NCBI GenBank assembly: GCA_011037195.1
Contig: JAAEAF010014396.1
Location: forward strand, 32,720-96,719
Length of the DNA stretch: 64,000 nt
Direction: 5' to 3'
Source of the DNA: Triatoma infestans
Taxonomy: Eukaryota; Arthropoda; Insecta; Hemiptera; Reduviidae
Below the pieces are notes generated by a model. It was not told where the DNA came from. It searched no databases and worked only from the letters and a program-made list of their open reading frames with translations. Shown one piece after another: positions 21,540 to 31,689 of the stretch. The translations under genes and the position numbers were made by a program. Each line of letters begins with the position of its first letter. Within the stretch, counting starts at the first letter, position 1.

Positions 21540-21960
21540 TAGAACTTTGGTATTAATCCACCGATCTTCATTCTTCCTGTAATTACGCAGTTCATTCTTC
21601 CAGTCATTGTCTTAAGTTGTAGTTGAATCGGAACAACTTCTCTGAAATATTCAATCCACTTTTGTTGTTTCTTTTGACCCTGTCTATAGTTTGGAGGACG
21701 CAGTAAATTAAACTGTGTTCTTTTAGACCGGCCCAAAAGTTGAACTGGCGAAAGACCAATGCAGTATGAGACGTACTGCGGTAATCAAAGAGAAAACGCA
21801 AAACGAATTCTAAATTTTCTGGTTCAGAGTTGCTTAAAGCTACTGGTAGGGCTTAATGATGGCCCACTTTTAAATGTAATGCCGTTCCTTTTCAACAACT
21901 TTATGAGAAATCCTCTGATTCGAAAGCTGAGTAATTTTCAGAAACTAAGTGTTTGAGTCA
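21540..21960 (-). pseudogene. Ty3/gypsy integrase fragment
   Basis: The minus strand reads, with frame changes, from a degenerate 'SDN' region (LVSENYSAFESEDF, about 21940) through KRNGITFKSGPSLSP. It continues with FLFDYRSTSHTAL (about 21790) and GRSKRTQFNLLRP (about 21735). These correspond to the core and the 'FxxxYRxTxHxxTGxSPxxLLFGR' region of gypsy-type integrases. One shift lies near 21760. Catalytic residues are mostly unreadable. It is an isolated fragment, with no LTRs found around it. Confidence 0.6.
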
Positions 21961-22066
21961 TCAACTTAAGGCACCCGAAGATAGATTAAACATATGCGGG
22001 CAAAATAAAATTTACACGAAAAATACAAAACATCTGGCTTTTTATCCGCGTAGCATGCTAATTTAC

Positions 22067-22096
22067 TACCCGGTTCGGATTTTCATCCATCGTCAG
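22067..22096 (-). ncRNA. Degenerate hammerhead-like motif downstream of the Penelope-like fragment
   Basis: The minus strand reads CTGACGA, then a perfect GGAT/ATCC stem with GAAA loop, then GAACCGGGTA. The core box and stem II are good, with the same unpaired T before stem II as in the main family. One A of the GAAA block is missing or changed. Flanks can pair weakly as stem I (TTTTCT with AGTAAA). It lies about 0.8 kb downstream, in the same sense, of the GIY-YIG frame at 22917-23169. Confidence 0.4.
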
Positions 22097-22680
22097 AGAA
22101 AAGTTATCAAGTTCAGGTAGAGAGTTTATTTCAACTTAATGTTTCTGTAACACACTATACTTATTGACTTGTTGATTGTATGTGCGGGAGGTTAGAAGGT
22201 TATGTTACTATGAGAGTATGTGTGTGTTTAATGACAAAATGGAATTATTATAAATTACAAGCAGACATTAGAAAATGGTATATAATAATAGATCTTATAT
22301 ATATAAGAATACTTCAAAACTATTAAATTGTAATAGTTAAATTGTAAGTTGTAATAGTGGTGTTAAAATGACACTGGCTTGTGGCATTTTTATTGGTGGG
22401 GAGGGGCGATAAGAAATTTCAAGAGTACAACATACTAATAAGAACAGGTAATGTTTAAAGAAAGGCAATGCAAAGTTTAAAGGAAGCATGAAAGATAATT
22501 AATAACTACTGAAACTTATGCAAGGTTAATACAACAAAATAAATTGATAAATGTTATGTAAGGTGGTAGCAAACGGCAAATAGGAGATGATATTAAAATA
22601 AATAATTACGAGTACAGCAGATATAAATGTATTCGTTTTATATTTTTATCATCTTATTGTATATATATATATAAAACAAG

Positions 22681-23169
22681 CACCTGCGCTCATACAAATA
22701 CAGCAAAACCGACTCCACTTTTGCTAATCACCTTATAAAGAACAACCCCAAACCACCAAGTATCAAAAAACAGTGATTATATATATATTTTACTCTAGAT
22801 GGTATGTTTGTAATATAGTTAGGCGTGAGGAAGGACCTTAGAGTGTGTCTGAGTTATAGTTTATTTGGTCATTCACTATGTTTTTGTGGATAGTCTTGAT
22901 TTTATGTTTATATTTTTTCTAGAATGCCCATTCTTCTTCCTTCTGAGCCTTGGTGAAATAGGATCATTGTTTTTTCGATAGTTTGTGTTTGAAAGTTGTT
23001 CTTTATAAGGTGATTAGCAAAAGTGGAGTCGGTTTTGTTGTATTTGTAGGAGCGCAGGTGACTTTAAACCAGTCTTTGATGCGTCTTCCGGTCTGGCCTA
23101 CGTACATGCAATTACCTTCTGGGCAAGGGAGTTTGTATATGCCATTATCAGAATGCTTTTTGTCAATCA
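22681..23169 (-). pseudogene. Penelope-like element GIY-YIG endonuclease fragments, inverted pair
   Basis: Minus-strand 23169 to 22917 encodes the GIY-YIG nuclease end of a Penelope-like element. It has DNGIYKLPCPEGNCMYVGQ, then TGRRIKDWFK, a one-base shift near 23055, then HLRSYKYNKTDSTFANHLIK and MILFHQGSEGRRMGIL. The GIY and YVG signature, the Arg helix and the H-x-F-x-HL motif are all visible. A plus-strand copy of the middle (HLRSYKYSKTDSTFANHLIK) lies at 22681-22764, over 90% identical in DNA to 22985-23061, so the 3' end was duplicated in inverse orientation. The RT domain is absent. Penelope-like elements are the main known carriers of minimal hammerheads. Confidence 0.78.
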
Positions 23170-23235
23170 TTATTAATTGTAATAATTAAAAGTAAAGTTT
23201 TTAAAAAAGTGAGGCTTGGAATAATAACACATAAC

Positions 23236-23246
23236 TGGCGCAGTCG
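23236..23246 (+). promoter_or_regulatory. Primer-binding site, tRNA-Ser type
   Basis: TGGCGCAGTCG abuts the LTR end ATAAC. It is complementary to the 3' end of insect tRNA-Ser as used by 17.6/297-like and related elements. Confidence 0.75.
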
Positions 23247-23395
23247 TCCGGACAATTTTCCAGGGATTTGTAAAGAATATAAAAATCTCTTCTGTGTTAA
23301 CAGTTAATGGAAAACCTATAGATGAAATTCACAATTTGTTTCATGTAAGTAAACTTACTTAAAAAATACCAGAACTAAAGAGAGAGTGCTTAGAC

Positions 23396-24260
23396 ATGAC
23401 ACCGGAATTATTAGCTCGATTGTTAGAGATAACTACGAAATTAGTAGCACGTTTTCCGAATACAGCGGATCCTAATGATTTTTAAAATGAATATCTAACT
23501 TCATCAATTTTGGCAAAAATAAAAGGGCCAGCAGCGATAATAGTACACAATTCAGAATTTAATACAACTTACGTTCGAACAACTTAAGCAAGTATTAATA
23601 AACGCATACGCAGACAAAGGAGACGGATTTACACTGAACATAGAATTAGTAAACTTAAGACAAGCAAACAATAATCGATTAGAATTTTACCAACAAAACA
23701 TACTAAATTTAATGTTATGTTATTTTAAAAACAAAAAACCAGCCGCGGAAACTAGAATCCTCAGTGAATACGCGAGAGGGCTTGCACTCAGAAGTCTTTT
23801 AAAAGGACTACATGAACCAATAAGGTCTATTATGAAAGCTAAAAACCCCAAAAGCTCAACACTGCAATATCTATGCTAACAAACAATTTTCAATATAAAA
23901 ACAACACACAATTCCCACAGCGGAGATACACACAAAAACCTAGCAACTCAATTCCTCATACACGAAACTCTAGACCTACTAGGAATTACTCAATGCAACA
24001 ATCCCGAACACACTATAATCCCTACAACAACCACAGAATATGAACTAAGAAAGAGTTAACATATCGAGGAACCATTTTTCACAAAATTCACCTAGAAATT
24101 ACTCTTCACAAAACCCAACTAGGAACCATTTTTTACAAAATTCACCTAGAAATTACTCTTCACAAAACCCACCTAGGAACCATTTTTCACAAAATTCACC
24201 TAGAAATTACTTTTCACAAAACCCACCTAGGAACCATTTTTCACAAAATTCACCTAGAAA
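23396..24260 (+). pseudogene. gag: gag relic, N-terminal part and first half of the Asn-rich repeats
   Basis: An errantivirus-type Gag begins near MTPELLARLLEITTKLVA (23396). It continues as ILAKIKGPAAIIVHNSEFN, and in a shifted frame as LINAYADKGDGFTLNIELV and LRQANNNRLEFYQQNIL, ending near GLHEPIRSIMKAKNPKSS. From about 24061 the DNA turns into 27-bp units coding PRN(H/Y)(F/S)SQN(S/P), seven of them up to 24260. No CCHC knuckle is seen. The array stops abruptly where the minus-strand LINE starts and resumes at 30696. Stop codons and frame shifts make it dead. The Gag at 58149-59146 is a relative. Confidence 0.7.
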
Positions 24261-24699
24261 TTATATATACATCGTTATTGCTTTTAGAATTTTACATTTA
24301 TAGCAAGTGTGTGGGTAAAAAAAATATAAAAATAAATAAAATATATCAACTGTTACAAAAAGAAATATAAACATTGAAAATTAAATTAAATATCTTTCAG
24401 CAAATTGAACTATTTAAAAACAGAAAAAGAAACTGAATTTCAAATTGTACCAAAAATAAACGAATAAACAAAATTAGTTCACAACCTTTTGAATACTTGA
24501 TCTGACAATAGTAAGTAACAGAGACAGCATAAAACATATATATTTAATTATTACCAAATAAAATGACTTTCAAATATCTTATGTCAACATGAATTTTATA
24601 AATTTTAAACTATTAATTACAAATGGATATATATTTTTCATTTTATTAATATCTAAATCGATAGTATACTTTCAAGTTTATCCAACATATTACTTATAA

Positions 24700-25490
24700 T
24701 GTACTGGTCTAGGTATATTGCTGTTTAGGGAGAAAGGGCTGGGCAATGAAGCAGCAAGTGAGGCAGATCTTCTTTCTCACCACAACATCTACAGTATACA
24801 TCTTTATTAAATTGTATTCTCTCCCTATTTACTAAATAGAGTCTTTTTTGCCTGCCATTCTCAATTGGGAAATCAGTTAAGTTTACATAAATTTATATTA
24901 TAGTAAAGATAGGCTTCTGGTATTCCAAGGTTACTGACTCTACGAAAGTACTTATTAAATGAAGAGTTCAATATAAATTCTATGTCTTTACTCAAATAAT
25001 GATTCTTTATAGTGTCAATAAGACTCTTTAAATTTTAGCTGTCCAAATTTTGGCAATCCCTATTATCCCTGTATATTCGAATATATTATCCCTAAAATCC
25101 GAATATATTATCCCTACACCCTCTTTCTTTCCTAAAGCTCATCTGCTCTTCAGATAATAAACCTCTTGATTCAACCCATTTAGAGATTCTGTTGTAAATT
25201 ATGTATGTAAAAAGTTTTGTAATTGAGTTGAACATAGCTATGCCTCTATAGTTCATTGGATCTTTGGGATCACCTTTTTTATAAATCAATTTCATTTTTA
25301 TAAGAGTTCACATTATAGGAAAATCCTCACAACTCCAAATACCATTGAAAAGATCTAACAGAAAGTAAATCCAGTATGAGTTAAGTGTTTTAAAACACTC
25401 ATTTGGAATGAGATCAAATCCAGTTGCCTTACCACATTTACTGTTATTTATACTGTCTATCCGTTCATTAAACGTTATTCTGTCGACCAA
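24700..25490 (-). pseudogene. LINE A reverse transcriptase and C-terminal knuckle
   Basis: Pieces in the right order on the minus strand: RITFNERIDSINNSKCGKAT then FDLIPNECFK (RT entry, 25308-25490), followed by LIYKKGDPKDPMNYRGIAMF and EEQMSFRKERGCRDNIF (25092-25295). After a long degraded stretch, NRERIQFNKDVYCRCCGEKE then LPHLLLHCPAL appear (about 24760-24830), a C-terminal C-x2-C...H...C motif. The catalytic palm (YADD equivalent) is deleted. The 'IYKKGD..NYRGI' phrase is common to several LINE clades (RTE, CR1 and relatives), so the clade is left open. Confidence 0.65.
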
Positions 25491-25795
25491 GTCAGGATGG
25501 TAAAATGTAAAAAAAATTATTTCATTATTATATTTAGGGGGGAGAATGTTTTGGTAAAAAACTTCCCATTCTGTAACCGATATTGGGCATTCAGTGTAAT
25601 GTTTACCTTTGAATTGTTTCAGTGCTGACCAAAATTCAGAAGGGTTATTTGTTTCTAAGTTTTAATTTAACATTTTCAAAAAAGTATAATTTGGATTGTT
25701 TTATTACTTGTTTATATGAAGATTTGGCTTGTCTATACAAGTTAATTAAATCTTTATTTTTAAATGACTTTTACAACAGTTTTTATATAATTTAA

Positions 25796-26230
25796 TTACT
25801 TTTTTTTTGGACGCGTAACAGTCAGCATTGTACCAAAAACTCGTCTGTTCCAACTTGTATCAGTCTCTATTTCATCGTCATCCGAATAGTCATGAATAGT
25901 TAAAGTAGGTGTTACAGGCAGAAATTTATGAAAATCATCTTTTGATTCTATTAACAATCTTGATGTTCCATTATCCTTTCTTACCCAAATTCTACTGTTA
26001 CTGAACCACACATATTTTAATGTGCCCTGGAATTTATATTCTCTTAAAGTTTTAAATAACTTGTATAAATTTGGGTTCATATGTTCAGAAATAAAAATTT
26101 CAGATGTGCGAACTTCTGACGTTTCCTCATTACCCATAATTTTATCGAATGTTAATTTATTTTTAAGGAGTTCGGCTCTGGCAGCCACACAGGTAACATT
26201 GGATCTGTGCTTGTCGTGATTTCGATTCAA
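25796..26230 (-). pseudogene. LINE A ORF1, C-terminal FP25K-like domain
   Basis: 144 open codons. The last half reads LKYVWFSNSRIWVRKDNGTS followed by LLIESKDDFHKFLP. This matches the form of the C-terminal domain found in baculovirus FP proteins and in ORF1 of many insect LINEs (pattern Y-K-Y-V-W-x-x-x-G-x-I-x-V-R-K). Upstream, ISEHMNPNLYKLFKTLREYK is the helix that usually precedes it. The N-terminal continuation is found on the same strand at 29950-30480, displaced by insertion of LINE B. The domain is presumed to bind element RNA. The start shown is not the true one. Confidence 0.65.
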
Positions 26231-26556
26231 AAGTAGTGGTTAACGGTCTTTTTTTTTATTGGAAAATTGACGGTAATAAACTTTATAACTTCAGTAGTTT
26301 TCTGACAAAGTTTGAAGCGAATTCGCCTACTTTAAGTGGTGGAAAAAAGTGAAACGTTTTGTTCTAATTTCTATTAAATCTTATAGTTTGGCTAGTCTAT
26401 ATTCGTCAGTAAGTGGTGGGGAGGTGTTTACCGTCTAGTAGAGGTACTTGTTTCACTTAACTGTTTATAAATATTGTAAACTACACTCTTCGCCATTGAA
26501 TAAACCATACTTTAAATTAAATTAGAACTAAATTTAATAAAATAAACTCAGCCAAT

Positions 26557-27443
26557 ATGTCAGAGGAAAAGCTAGTTAAACTTATTTTAAGTGTTGCTAC
26601 TTTAGCGCAAGATTTCAATAAATTAACTCTTAACCAAAATGAGTTAATCTTCAAGGTTAATGACTGCCAAACTCAAATACCAAATTTTAATACTCTTCTA
26701 CAACAAATAGAAAGTGTGAAGAAGGAAAATTCCTCTTTAAAAAAGCAGTTAGAGCAGAACGAAAACAAACTCGATAATTTTATACAGAACAGTCTTAAAA
26801 AAATCAGTTAATATAGTTGGAATCCCATTTAAATCTGGTGAGAATCTATATACTATTTGTTTAAAGATTTTTGAAATTTTACAATGTTATTTCTCAGATA
26901 ATGTTCTGGATAATTACTTCAGAATCAAGAAACGGGATAATTCACCTACCGATATTATTCGGATTGAATTCCTACGTCTTACTGATAAAGGCTATTTTCT
27001 GAAGCAGGCCAAGGATCGCAGAGACAGTCTCACACTCCTATCATTAAAATATATTGACGCAGATACAGAGACAAATGAAAAGATTTACATTAATGAAGCT
27101 ATGAGCTTTAAGAATCGTGAAATATTTAACTTGGCAAAGGAGTATCAAAAAAGACGCCACTTTGAATTTGTCTGATTTAAAAATGGTAGTCTTTGTTAAG
27201 AAGAGTAACAGCCCTACCAAGGTAATCTTTGAGAAAGCTCAACTCACGGAGTTGGTACCTTATTCTACAGTCTCTGAGGAATTTGAATCTGATAAAGAGG
27301 TAAATGCCTCATCTGTCGATCAGAATGATTCAGCTGCACTTCGAGAAAGTAAGAGGAAAAATATTTCTCCTCCTGCTATCTCACAATCTCCTCCGTCTAC
27401 CTATCCAATGAGGAAGAAGATACCTCCAAAAAATGGGATCTAG
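26557..27443 (+). pseudogene. LINE B ORF1: coiled coil, RRM-like part, FP25K-like end
   Basis: Starts MSEEKLVKLILSVATLAQDF. A coiled coil of about 45 residues follows (ESVKKENSSLKKQLEQNENK), where the frame stops at 26809. In another frame the central part reads VNIVGIPFKSGENLYTICLK, an RRM-like '..I.GIP...ENL' phrase, then FRIKKRDNSPTDIIRIEFLR. The C-terminal FP-like domain is recognisable across a stop and shift at 27150-27240 (FEFV.FKNG then VKKSNSPTKVIFEKA). A serine/proline-rich tail ends at 27443. The same domain order holds for LINE A, so A and B are related families. Confidence 0.65.
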
Positions 27444-27488
27444 CAATCAGTAAACTTACAACTGTCTAGTGGGCAATCGAAAACCCTA

Positions 27489-28330
27489 GTGAGTACCATC
27501 TACTTTTGGAATGTTCAAGGATACTCGAATTTCTTACGTCATCTACCTTCTTCTTCCGCTGAAACCATATACTGTCTGTCAGAAACTTGGGTCAACACCG
27601 AAAGCATCAGTACACCAACCAACCTCTCTGGATTCTCATCATTCATATCACCTGCCACAAAAGAAAAAAGCCGTGGAAGAGCCAGTGGTGGCTAGGCTGT
27701 ATTCTTCAACTAGATTTGTATAATTTAACCGTTATAGATATATGTAAATACTGGTTAGTGTTCGAAGTATGTGTTAAAAATTCTAACAGTAAGTTCATCT
27801 TAGGTTCAATCTACTTTAAGCCCTCCCTAGATTTGAATCACATTCTAGATAATTTTAACCAATCTATTTCCAAGATAAAAGAAAAATTTCCTAATTGTTT
27901 AATTGTTCTGGGAGGTGATTTTAATTGTAGGATAGGGCAGTTAAACTAAACAGATACCAAATTCATTTATAATACGAAATTTTCTGGTCTTAGAAACAGT
28001 CTAGATGAAATTGAAAGTAAAAGAGGGCAACTATTAGTAGATACCCTAGAAAGCAACAATTTTATCCTTCTAAATGACAGATCCCCAGGTGATAACCAAG
28101 AAATTTCACTAGTATAAATACTAATAATGGTCAAGGTGTTATGGATCTTGTCTGTTGTAATCTTAACCATATAGGTTTAATAAACGATTTACTTGTTGAA
28201 CCTTTTGTGTCTTTTTCCGATCACCTTCCTATCAAGGTAATGTTAAACATATGTACTAATGAATCCTGTGAACCCCGTACTAACAATATCCTGATTAAAG
28301 AACAATTTTTATGGAGCCTGAGCTAAGTAA
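27489..28330 (+). pseudogene. LINE B ORF2, AP endonuclease domain
   Basis: Broken AP endonuclease. In order: STIYFWNVQGYS, then TIYCLSETWVNTES with the catalytic Glu (27560-27600). After a stop and frame change come FILGSIYFKPSLD and IVLGGDFNCRIGQLN (27900-27945), then LESNNFILLND. The end reads GQGVMDLVCCNL and FVSFSDHLPIKVML (28140-28235), with the catalytic Asp-His pair. Frame changes at about 27690, 27950 and 28110. Confidence 0.7.
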
Positions 28331-28559
28331 TCAATTCAAGGAGAACCTAATGTGGTCTCCTAGAGTAGGCAACATCCAAAGTAACACAACTGATAAACTG
28401 AAATCAAATTTAACATCCGCTATTTACGAAACTGCTAATAATCTACAAATAAATCAAATAATAAAAGTGAACTTAAACAGAAACCTTAGGTTTCTGAACT
28501 TAAACACAAACCCGGCCGTGGTTTGACTACGATTGCATAGCTGCAAAAAAAAAGGTTAC

Positions 28560-29945
28560 AACAAATTTAAAACTTTTAAGGGAAAATAAATTTCACAGTC
28601 CTTTCAAACAAACTTATGATGAATCAAAGAAAAAATACAAAAATATAATAATCTATAAGAAAAGAAATTTTGAGCTTGAAATTATAAACACGTTAAATAA
28701 TTGTAAAGACAGTAAATCTTTTTGGCAAACAGTAAACAATTTTAGAACTAGAAATGTGAAACTAAATCAAAATATAACACCCGATCAGTGGATTCAGTTC
28801 TTTAAAAATTTTCATACCCCTCAGACAATTGCCACACTATTACACAAACATCACCTTGTTAACACACATCCTATTTTAGATTCTCCTATCACTCAACGAA
28901 CTATTATCTTCCCAAAGTAAACTCAAATCTTCTAAAGCGCCCGGACCAGATAAAATAACTAATGAATACTTCAAGAACCTACCCGAAAATTGGACATTAT
29001 AGTTGCTCTTCCTATTCAATAAGGTACTTGAGACGGAACAAGTTCCTTATAACTGTTGTAAGGATGTAGTAACAATGATTTATAAAAAAGGCGATAAAAC
29101 CTCACCCGATAATTACCGCCCTATTTCCTTGCTTAACTCAGTACTAAAAATCTTCACTCAGATTATTTTAGATAGGCTAATTGTATGGGATGAAGAAATG
29201 GGGATGTCACCAGAGACTCAAAACGGTTTCATTAAGGGAAGATCTTGCTTAGATAATTTATTCCTTTTAAACTGCACTGTCCAAATGAAACTCGGCTATA
29301 AAAATAGAGACCGCTTTGCCATTTTCGTAGATTATAAAAAGATAGCGTTAATTACACTCTCCTATGGCTCAAGATGAATAAAATTGGGGTTAGTGGGAAA
29401 ATAATTGAAATAGTAAAACATATTTATCAGAGTGCATTCATTAGGATTAAGAACTGCAATAGCCTTACAGAGGAAATTGATATAAGCAAGGGTTATTTGT
29501 TCAACTTATTTATATGTGCTAGGTTCTTTTTATGGCTAGGTATTATCGCTTTATGCTATGTCTACGGATTGAAGAGTACGCTGTGTGTTGGAGCACCTCA
29601 GTTTAATTGAGCAGCCCCAGTTGATTTTGATTAAGTGTTCTCTCTGGATATGTTCTTTAGGGAAAACGGGGGTTCAGGTATACCAATAAATAGCAGCAAA
29701 GATATACTACTCTCCGCATACGCCGATGACATAGTCATCTTTGCGGATTCCTCTTCGGATGTTAAAAATAAACTAAAAATACTAGAACAATATGCTGAGA
29801 ATAACCTACTGGTAGTGAATTGCGATAAAACAAAAATTATCCATTTCCATAAAGGGCGCCCGAAAATATTAAGGAAATTTTATTTTGCGGATAAGGAATT
29901 GGAAGTTGTGTCCTCCTATTCCTACTTAGGGTACTCAGACTCTCA
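28560..29945 (+). pseudogene. LINE B reverse transcriptase, interrupted
   Basis: RT motifs in order: DVVTMIYKKGDKTSPDNYRP then ISLLNSVLKIFTQIILDRL (29065-29180), GFIKGRSCLDNLFLLN, and AIFVDYKKIA (degraded 'FVD..KAFD'). MNKIGVSGKIIEIVKHIYQS follows, then LFNLFI at about 29495-29512. There the RLE-element 3' fragment is inserted (29513-29647). Coding resumes with DMFFRENGGSG and the catalytic region LSAYADDIVIFAD (about 29715). It ends prematurely after SYSYLGY. The 'GVLQGE..SP' part of motif B is also deleted. Confidence 0.72.
29513..29647 (+). mobile_element. 3' fragment of the RLE-type LINE inserted in LINE B RT
   Basis: Matches 12075-12195: both contain ATGTCTACGGATTGA, GAGTACGCTGTGTGTTGGA and GATTAAGTGTTCTCTCT. 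The insert is an extreme 5' truncation with only the last 3' UTR bases, and it breaks the RT between LFNLFI and DMFF. Confidence 0.8.
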
Positions 29946-29949
29946 AACT

Positions 29950-30480
29950 CTGTATAAATCAGCGATTCTTATGAAATTAAACAATATAGGTGCTTTAAAA
30001 TTTTCATTTATCATTTTAGGACGATAGAAATCTTGTATTTTTTCTTTGTGAAATTCAAAATTAATTACCTTGAGTAGGCACAAAATTAATTCTTCAATGT
30101 CAATATTTAATTGCAAGGAAACGTTCGATATTCTCATTTTATTATAAGAAGTAAACTGAACGTTTTCATTAAGAGAAGCCTGTAATTCAGACAATTTTTT
30201 CTTTAGAAATTCATTTTCTCAGCGTAAGGCAGTTGTTTGTTTGTCTATTTTCTTAATATCAGTTCTGATATTACATAGATTTACTCTAATTTCATCTTTA
30301 AAAATTTGAATGCTATCATTTAGTTCTTTATCTTTGTATTAATCTCAAAAATTTGTCTAGTGACATCTTGATGTAGAGCGGTAATTCTATCTAAGACTAT
30401 ATTCTACCCCCACTATTTTCACCAGTTCCAATGTTACTGGTAAGTCTGTGAACTTTGATAATAACTTAATAAGATAATAT
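29950..30480 (-). pseudogene. LINE A ORF1, N-terminal and central part
   Basis: Minus strand. A charged coiled-coil segment (IQIFKDEIRVNLCNIRTDIK then KIDKQTTALR, about 30240-30340) is followed by ENEFLKKKLSELQASLNE. The central part reads MRISNVSLQLNIDIEELILC then FEFHKEKIQDFYRPK, and ends APILFNFIRIAD near 29975. This is the LINE ORF1 central pattern 'RISNVP...E.l...I' followed by 'V..FYR....K.PPIlF.F'. It should continue into the C-terminal FP-like domain, which lies 3.7 kb away at 26230. Nothing else is recognised at 30480-30690. Confidence 0.55.
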
Positions 30481-30695
30481 TTCGTCGTCTTCTTCTTCTT
30501 CTATTTTTTCACTTAAAACTTTTTTATAAATTCACTTTTAATAATATAGAACTATAGTACGGTATTCAAAATTTACACTGACAAAAAATTACTGTTTGAA
30601 ACTTCCAACAAACACTAAAAAATACACAAATAATACAGAGCAAATTAATTACACACGTCTGAACACTTTGAAATCTAAATCCCCACTCCAATTAA

Positions 30696-31430
30696 CCTAG
30701 AAATTACTTTTTCCACGAAACCCACCTAGGAACTAATTTCCACAAAATTCGCCTAGAAATTACTTTCCATAAAACCCACCAAGGAAACATTTTTCACAAA
30801 ATTCACCTAGAAATCACTTTCTAAAAACCCACCTAGGAACCAATTTCCACAAAATTCTCCTAGAAATTACTTTCCACAAAGCCCACCTATGAACCAATTT
30901 CCACATTACCCACCTAGGAACCATTTTTCACAAAATTCACCTGGAAATTGCTTTCCACAAATCCCACCTAGGAACCAATTTCCAAAAAATTCACCAAAGA
31001 AATTACTTTCCACAAAACCTACCTAGGAACCAATTTCCACAAAATTCACCTAGAAATTATTTTCCCTAAACCCCTTCTAGGAACCACTTTCCTCAAAACT
31101 CGACTAGAAATAATTTCCCACAAAACCCATCTAGAAACCAATCCACTAAATTCACTTAGAAATGACTTACCACAAAACCCACCTAGGAACCAATTTCCAC
31201 AAAATTCACCTAGAAATTACTTTCCTCCAAACCCACCTAGGAACAAATTTCAACAAAACTCGACTAGAAATAATCTCCTACAAAATCCAGATCCACAGCC
31301 ACAAACACCCACACCGATGAGTATATTCACACCCAACACGTTTCGTAATAACTACCTTATATGTAACGGAAGAAGAAGGTCAAAACCCTGAAATTCTAGA
31401 ACCTCAAAACTAATAACGATCTTTTTTAGG
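30696..31430 (+). pseudogene. gag: gag relic, second half of the Asn-rich repeat array and tail
   Basis: About 21 further 27-bp units (30696-31275) with the codon pattern PRN(N/H/Y)FxQN(P/S), many frame-shifted. The array continues the one cut at 24260; together there are about 28 nine-residue repeats. A proline-rich tail PDPQPQTPTPMSIFTPN follows (31285-31335). Downstream, near 31530, LRILIDTESTIKLL is a degraded aspartic protease site (D-T-E in place of D-T-G), the start of pol. The stretch 31336-31520 has short frame pieces only. Confidence 0.6.
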
Positions 31431-31689
31431 CCAAAGCCCCCCACTAGAAGATACTATATTATGAACCTGACTAACGAAGCCAATAACCAATAATATATGG
31501 TAGAACCAACAACAGGACTTAGAATTTTAATAGACACAGAAAGTACAATCAAACTACTTTTTATACAGAAATCATTTATATAGAATCATTTATATACATC
31601 ATTTATATAGAAATTTATTGCGATAGAACATTACAAAACCGAATTACTTAAAACACCTTTCGAAGTAATTACTAAACGTGGGACAGCAA

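Larger units (their letters stand above)
26240..29945 (+). mobile_element. Plus-strand LINE (B) inserted in LINE A ORF1
   Basis: Its content is an AT-rich leader (26240-26556), ORF1 (26557-27443), an endonuclease (27489-28330) and RT (28560-29945), all plus strand. It lies between two halves of the minus-strand ORF1 of LINE A. RT ends early, around SYSYLGY, without the usual thumb and zinc knuckle, so the 3' part was lost or the arrangement includes a rearrangement. A fragment of the RLE element is inserted within its RT. Confidence 0.65.
24261..30695 (-). mobile_element. Minus-strand LINE (A) inside the Gag repeat array
   Basis: Foreign DNA between two halves of one repeat array; CCTAGAAATT occurs at both borders, but this cannot be proven a target duplication because it is also the array motif. 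On the minus strand, an ORF1 N-terminal part lies at 29950-30480, its C-terminal part at 25796-26230, RT at 25092-25490 and a terminal zinc knuckle near 24790. ORF1 is itself split by plus-strand LINE B (about 26240-29945). The endonuclease domain is missing (only 300 bp between ORF1 and RT). The left 430 bp (24261-24690) is an AT-rich 3' end without coding. Confidence 0.65.

Noticed and set aside
30696..31275. Simple satellite or CRISPR-like array
   Set aside because: Units code a consistent nine-residue Gag repeat and continue the array at 24061-24260; there are no unique spacers between repeats, and the genome is eukaryotic.
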